DNA from: an uncultured Gemmiger sp. | GTDB lineage: Bacteria > Bacillota > Clostridia > Oscillospirales > Ruminococcaceae | Direction: 5' to 3' | NCBI GenBank assembly: GCA_944388135.1 | Contig: CALXHP010000010.1 | Coordinates: forward strand, 1 to 49,162 | Length of the DNA stretch: 49,162 bases | Shown: in pieces, positions 47,017-49,162 of the stretch | How the letters are laid out: every line of letters begins with the position of its first letter | Position numbering within the stretch: position 1 is the first letter of the stretch | Notes under the pieces: generated by a model | Seen by the model: the letters and a program-made list of their open reading frames with translations, nothing else | What the model was told of the DNA's origin: nothing | Databases searched by the model: none | Position numbers and translations under genes: made by a program

Positions 47017-48270
47017 ATGCCAAATCAGGAGGAAGAATCCCGCTATTCCGACCCCGGCCACCCGTACAGCGGCAGCGGCAACCGCTACCAGAACCGGTAC
47101 AGCCGCAACGACGAATATCATCCCGGCGACGGGCCGTTCCAGTTCCCATGGTGGGCCATCGTCATCGCTTTCGTATTGTGGTGGCCGTTGGGGTTCGTCT
47201 TTATTTTTCTCAACAATGCCATGCGCAGCGGAAAGCTGGGCGGTTTTGAACAGGCGGCCCGGCAGACCACCCGGAATATGGGGCTGAACGTGCAGTCGGT
47301 CTACCGGCAGACCGAGTCCCGGAAAAGCCCCCCTAAAGAGCCGACCCGCGCCGAACCTGGGAAAAAGACGGCCAATACCCAGAACAGCACCGGTGCGGGA
47401 TTGCCCACGGTGTTGCTGATTGTGGGAATTGTGCTGGCGGCGTTAAGCCTGCTGGTGCTGCCGGACGGCCTGTTTTGGCTGCCCGACGCGCTGATCCAGG
47501 GGGGCTATTACTGGCAGTGGCTGGTGGAAGACTCCATCCCGGGGCTGATGATGCTCACCGGCGGCATCGGCTGCCTGGTGGGGTCTCATATCGTGCGCAC
47601 CAACCGCCGTATGCGCAAAAAGATCGACAATATTGTGGGAGATTCCCAGTATATGTACATTTCGGATATTGCGGCGGCGATCCCCTGCAGTTACGAAAAA
47701 TGCTGCAAGCATCTGGAAAATTGCATCGATGAGGGAATGTTTGGCTCCGAGGCCTATCTGGATATGCGCCGCCGCTGCCTTGTGGTCGAAGGAAAAGCCC
47801 CCGAGCCGGAGCCGGTACCGACCCCGGCCCCCGCTGCGCCGGTCCCCGAAAAGGACCCGTACCAGAAAATTCTGAACGAGCTGCGCAGCGTCAACGACGC
47901 CATCCCCGACGAAGAGATGAGCGACAAGATCAGTCGGCTGGAGGCGGTCTCGGCCAAGATTTTTGAACAGGCCAAAACGGACCCGGACAAACTGCCCCGG
48001 ATGCGCAAATTTATGGACTATTACCTGCCCACCTCGCTGAAACTGCTGCAAACCTATGCAGAGCTGGATGCCCAGGGGGTGGAAGGGGAAAACATTACCG
48101 AGTCCAAGCACCGAATCGAACAGACGATGAATACGCTGATCCACGCCTTTGAAACCCAGCTGGACAAACTGTTCCAGGAGGATGCCATGGATGTGAGCGC
48201 CGACATCGACGTGATGGAAAATATGATGCGTGCCGACGGCCTGACCGGCGACACACCGTTTAAACTGTAA
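47017..48270 (+). CDS. XpaC-like membrane protein (paralogue 2) with extra domains
   Basis: 417 residues. Three membrane helices (about 45-66, 130-155 and 168-188) are followed by a small alpha/beta segment (about 205-255, SQYMYISDIAAAIPCSYEKC ... GMFGSEAYLDMRRRCLVV) that looks like a winged helix, then an Ala/Pro linker and an XpaC domain (about 285-410) parallel to that of 41289-41906: both carry LNDxIPDxxxSD-, YYLPxxxKLxQTY- and MDxSxDIxVxxxx-type blocks. GC content is normal throughout, unlike paralogue 1. AGAGGAG precedes the ATG. Function unknown. Confidence 0.75.
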   Translation: MPNQEEESRYSDPGHPYSGSGNRYQNRYSRNDEYHPGDGPFQFPWWAIVIAFVLWWPLGFVFIFLNNAMRSGKLGGFEQAARQTTRNMGLNVQSVYRQTESRKSPPKEPTRAEPGKKTANTQNSTGAGLPTVLLIVGIVLAALSLLVLPDGLFWLPDALIQGGYYWQWLVEDSIPGLMMLTGGIGCLVGSHIVRTNRRMRKKIDNIVGDSQYMYISDIAAAIPCSYEKCCKHLENCIDEGMFGSEAYLDMRRRCLVVEGKAPEPEPVPTPAPAAPVPEKDPYQKILNELRSVNDAIPDEEMSDKISRLEAVSAKIFEQAKTDPDKLPRMRKFMDYYLPTSLKLLQTYAELDAQGVEGENITESKHRIEQTMNTLIHAFETQLDKLFQEDAMDVSADIDVMENMMRADGLTGDTPFKL

Positions 48271-48292
48271 AACAGGGGAGAGAACCAAACCC

Positions 48293-49093
48293 ATGCAACA
48301 CCAACCCGAAGGCCAGCTGCGCACCAGCTGGGGACACTTCAAAAAATATCGCCCGCTGATCCGGGAACTGGTCACCCGCGACCTCAAGGTCAAATACCGC
48401 CGCAGTTTTCTCGGCTATGTGTGGAGCATCCTCAACCCCTTGCTCATGATGCTGCTGCAGACGCTGGTGTTTTCGTACATGTTCCGCTTTGATATTCCCA
48501 ACTATCCGCTCTACCTGATCTGCGGCAACACTCTGTTCAACTTTTTCAACGAGAGCACCAATATGGGTATGGGCAGCGTACTGGGCAATTCCTCGCTGAT
48601 CAAAAAGGTCTATGTGCCCAAGTTTATCTTTCCCATCAGCCGGGTGGTGTCCAGCTTTGTGAACCTGCTGTTCAGCCTGGTCGCCATTGTGCTGGTCATG
48701 CTGATCACCCGGTCGGCCATCTATCCCACCCTGCTGCTGGTCTGGGCGCCGCTGGTGCTGCTGTTTCTGTTCTGCTGCGGTATGGCGCTGCTCTTGTCGG
48801 CCCTGGCGGTCTATTTCCGGGATCTGCAGTACCTGTACGGCATTGTGACCATGGCCTGGATGTACGCCACGCCGCTGTTCTATCCCATCTCCCAGCTGCC
48901 GGGCTTCATGCAGCAGCTCGTCAAGCTGAACCCACTGTATCACTATATCAACTGCCTGCGCTGCCTGGTCATGTACGGTTTTGTGCCGGGGCCCAATACC
49001 TGGTTTGCCTGCATTGCCTGTGCGGTGATCATGGTGGTGCTGGGGCTGGCGGCCTTCCGCAAGCTGCAGCGCAACTTTATTCTCTATCTGTAA
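48293..49093 (+). CDS. ABC-2 type polysaccharide/teichoic-acid exporter permease
   Basis: 266 residues with six membrane helices of the ABC-2 type. The N-terminal LIRELVTRDLKVKYRRSFLGYVWSILNPL is the signature of TagG/RfbA/KpsM-type permeases that export lipid-linked teichoic acid or O-antigen polymers, and the closing YATPLFYPISQLP and NPLYHYINCLRCLVMYG fit it as well. AGGGGAGAG precedes the ATG. The matching ATPase gene starts 13 bases after the stop. It lies 22 bases behind the second XpaC gene. Confidence 0.93.
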   Translation: MQHQPEGQLRTSWGHFKKYRPLIRELVTRDLKVKYRRSFLGYVWSILNPLLMMLLQTLVFSYMFRFDIPNYPLYLICGNTLFNFFNESTNMGMGSVLGNSSLIKKVYVPKFIFPISRVVSSFVNLLFSLVAIVLVMLITRSAIYPTLLLVWAPLVLLFLFCCGMALLLSALAVYFRDLQYLYGIVTMAWMYATPLFYPISQLPGFMQQLVKLNPLYHYINCLRCLVMYGFVPGPNTWFACIACAVIMVVLGLAAFRKLQRNFILYL

Positions 49094-49106
49094 GGAGCCG
49101 CCCGTT

Positions 49107-49162
49107 ATGCCCATCATTCAGGTGCAAGATGTCTCGATGCGCTTCAACCTGGCGCAGGAAAA
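49107..49162 (+). CDS. ABC exporter ATP-binding protein, N-terminal fragment
   Basis: Only 18 complete codons are in the window: MPIIQVQDVSMRFNLAQE. The I-x-V-x-DVSMRF-N pattern is the start of TagH/RfbB-type ATPases. TAAGGAG at 49091-49097 is the ribosome site, shared with the stop of the permease. The gene runs off the right edge. Confidence 0.8.
   Translation, partial: MPIIQVQDVSMRFNLAQE

Noticed and set aside
1-49162. tRNA, rRNA, insertion sequences, phage or plasmid genes
   Set aside because: I looked for cloverleaf ends, transposase motifs (DDE, HUH, recombinase), terminal inverted repeats and integrases and found none that I could support.

Overview
The window is GC-rich DNA, roughly 60 %, densely coded on both strands. 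It comes from a bacterium that looks like a gut-type clostridial Firmicute, probably Oscillospiraceae/Ruminococcaceae near Faecalibacterium, Gemmiger or Subdoligranulum. The grounds are AGGAGG-type ribosome sites, the DapL route to diaminopimelate, an archaeal-type ProS, a SpoIIQ-like protein, a GntR-ABC (YtrA-type) module and a clostridial mreC-PBP2-MinD-mgsA gene order. The genus is inferred, not proven. I see no rRNA, tRNA, CRISPR array, insertion sequence or prophage. Almost every long reading frame opposite a gene is a GC-driven shadow.

Layout. 1-2.1 kb: the start of prfC, a divergent Gfo/Idh/MocA oxidoreductase and a SpoIIQ-like M23 protein. 2.1-4.7 kb: a Zn/Cd efflux operon (SmtB-type repressor, stand-alone HMA protein, P-type ATPase). 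4.7-9 kb: a small unknown gene, a uracil permease with a terminator in its leader, an FlK-type thioesterase, a second small unknown gene, an NdpA-family protein and Tag glycosylase. 9-12 kb: a GH28 pectinase-like enzyme, a UPF0340 protein and YggS. 12-14.7 kb: a GntR regulator with an ABC exporter. 14.8-20.8 kb: cytoplasmic pullulanase, an AlkZ-related winged-helix protein, an acyltransferase-3, a BrkB/YihY protein and a YczE-like protein. 20.9-24.7 kb: the lower-glycolysis genes pgk, tpiA and gpmI. 24.7-32.8 kb: two large polytopic membrane proteins around a cation-exchanger-like protein, proS, acpP and dapF. 32.8-36 kb: dapL, a PNPOx-like protein and an ECF sigma/anti-sigma pair. 35.9-39.8 kb: mgsA, minD, PBP2 and mreC. 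39.9-41.2 kb: a HAD phosphatase and a hypoxanthine-DNA-glycosylase-like protein. 41.3-49.2 kb: an envelope cluster (XpaC, TelA, LemA-like, TPM protein, SDR, SGNH hydrolase, second XpaC, and a polysaccharide/teichoic-acid-type ABC exporter cut by the window end).

Genes that work together: the metal module is a self-contained sensor-exporter; dapF and dapL supply meso-diaminopimelate for wall and lysine synthesis; pgk-tpiA-gpmI are highly expressed glycolytic genes; sigma and anti-sigma are translationally coupled behind their own ECF-type promoter; mreC and PBP2 act in wall elongation; XpaC-TelA-LemA-TPM form one operon that probably acts at the membrane under stress.

Regulatory DNA is unusually legible. 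About twenty promoters can be placed, most with exactly 17 bp between the boxes and often with a TTGC-type -35 and an extended TG-n -10. Points of most interest are the XpaC/TelA/LemA/TPM cluster with two XpaC paralogues, one of which is a compositional mosaic; the ECF autoregulatory promoter; a palindromic -35 box shared by two divergent promoters; the terminator in the uracil permease leader; and the pruned mre/min cluster.
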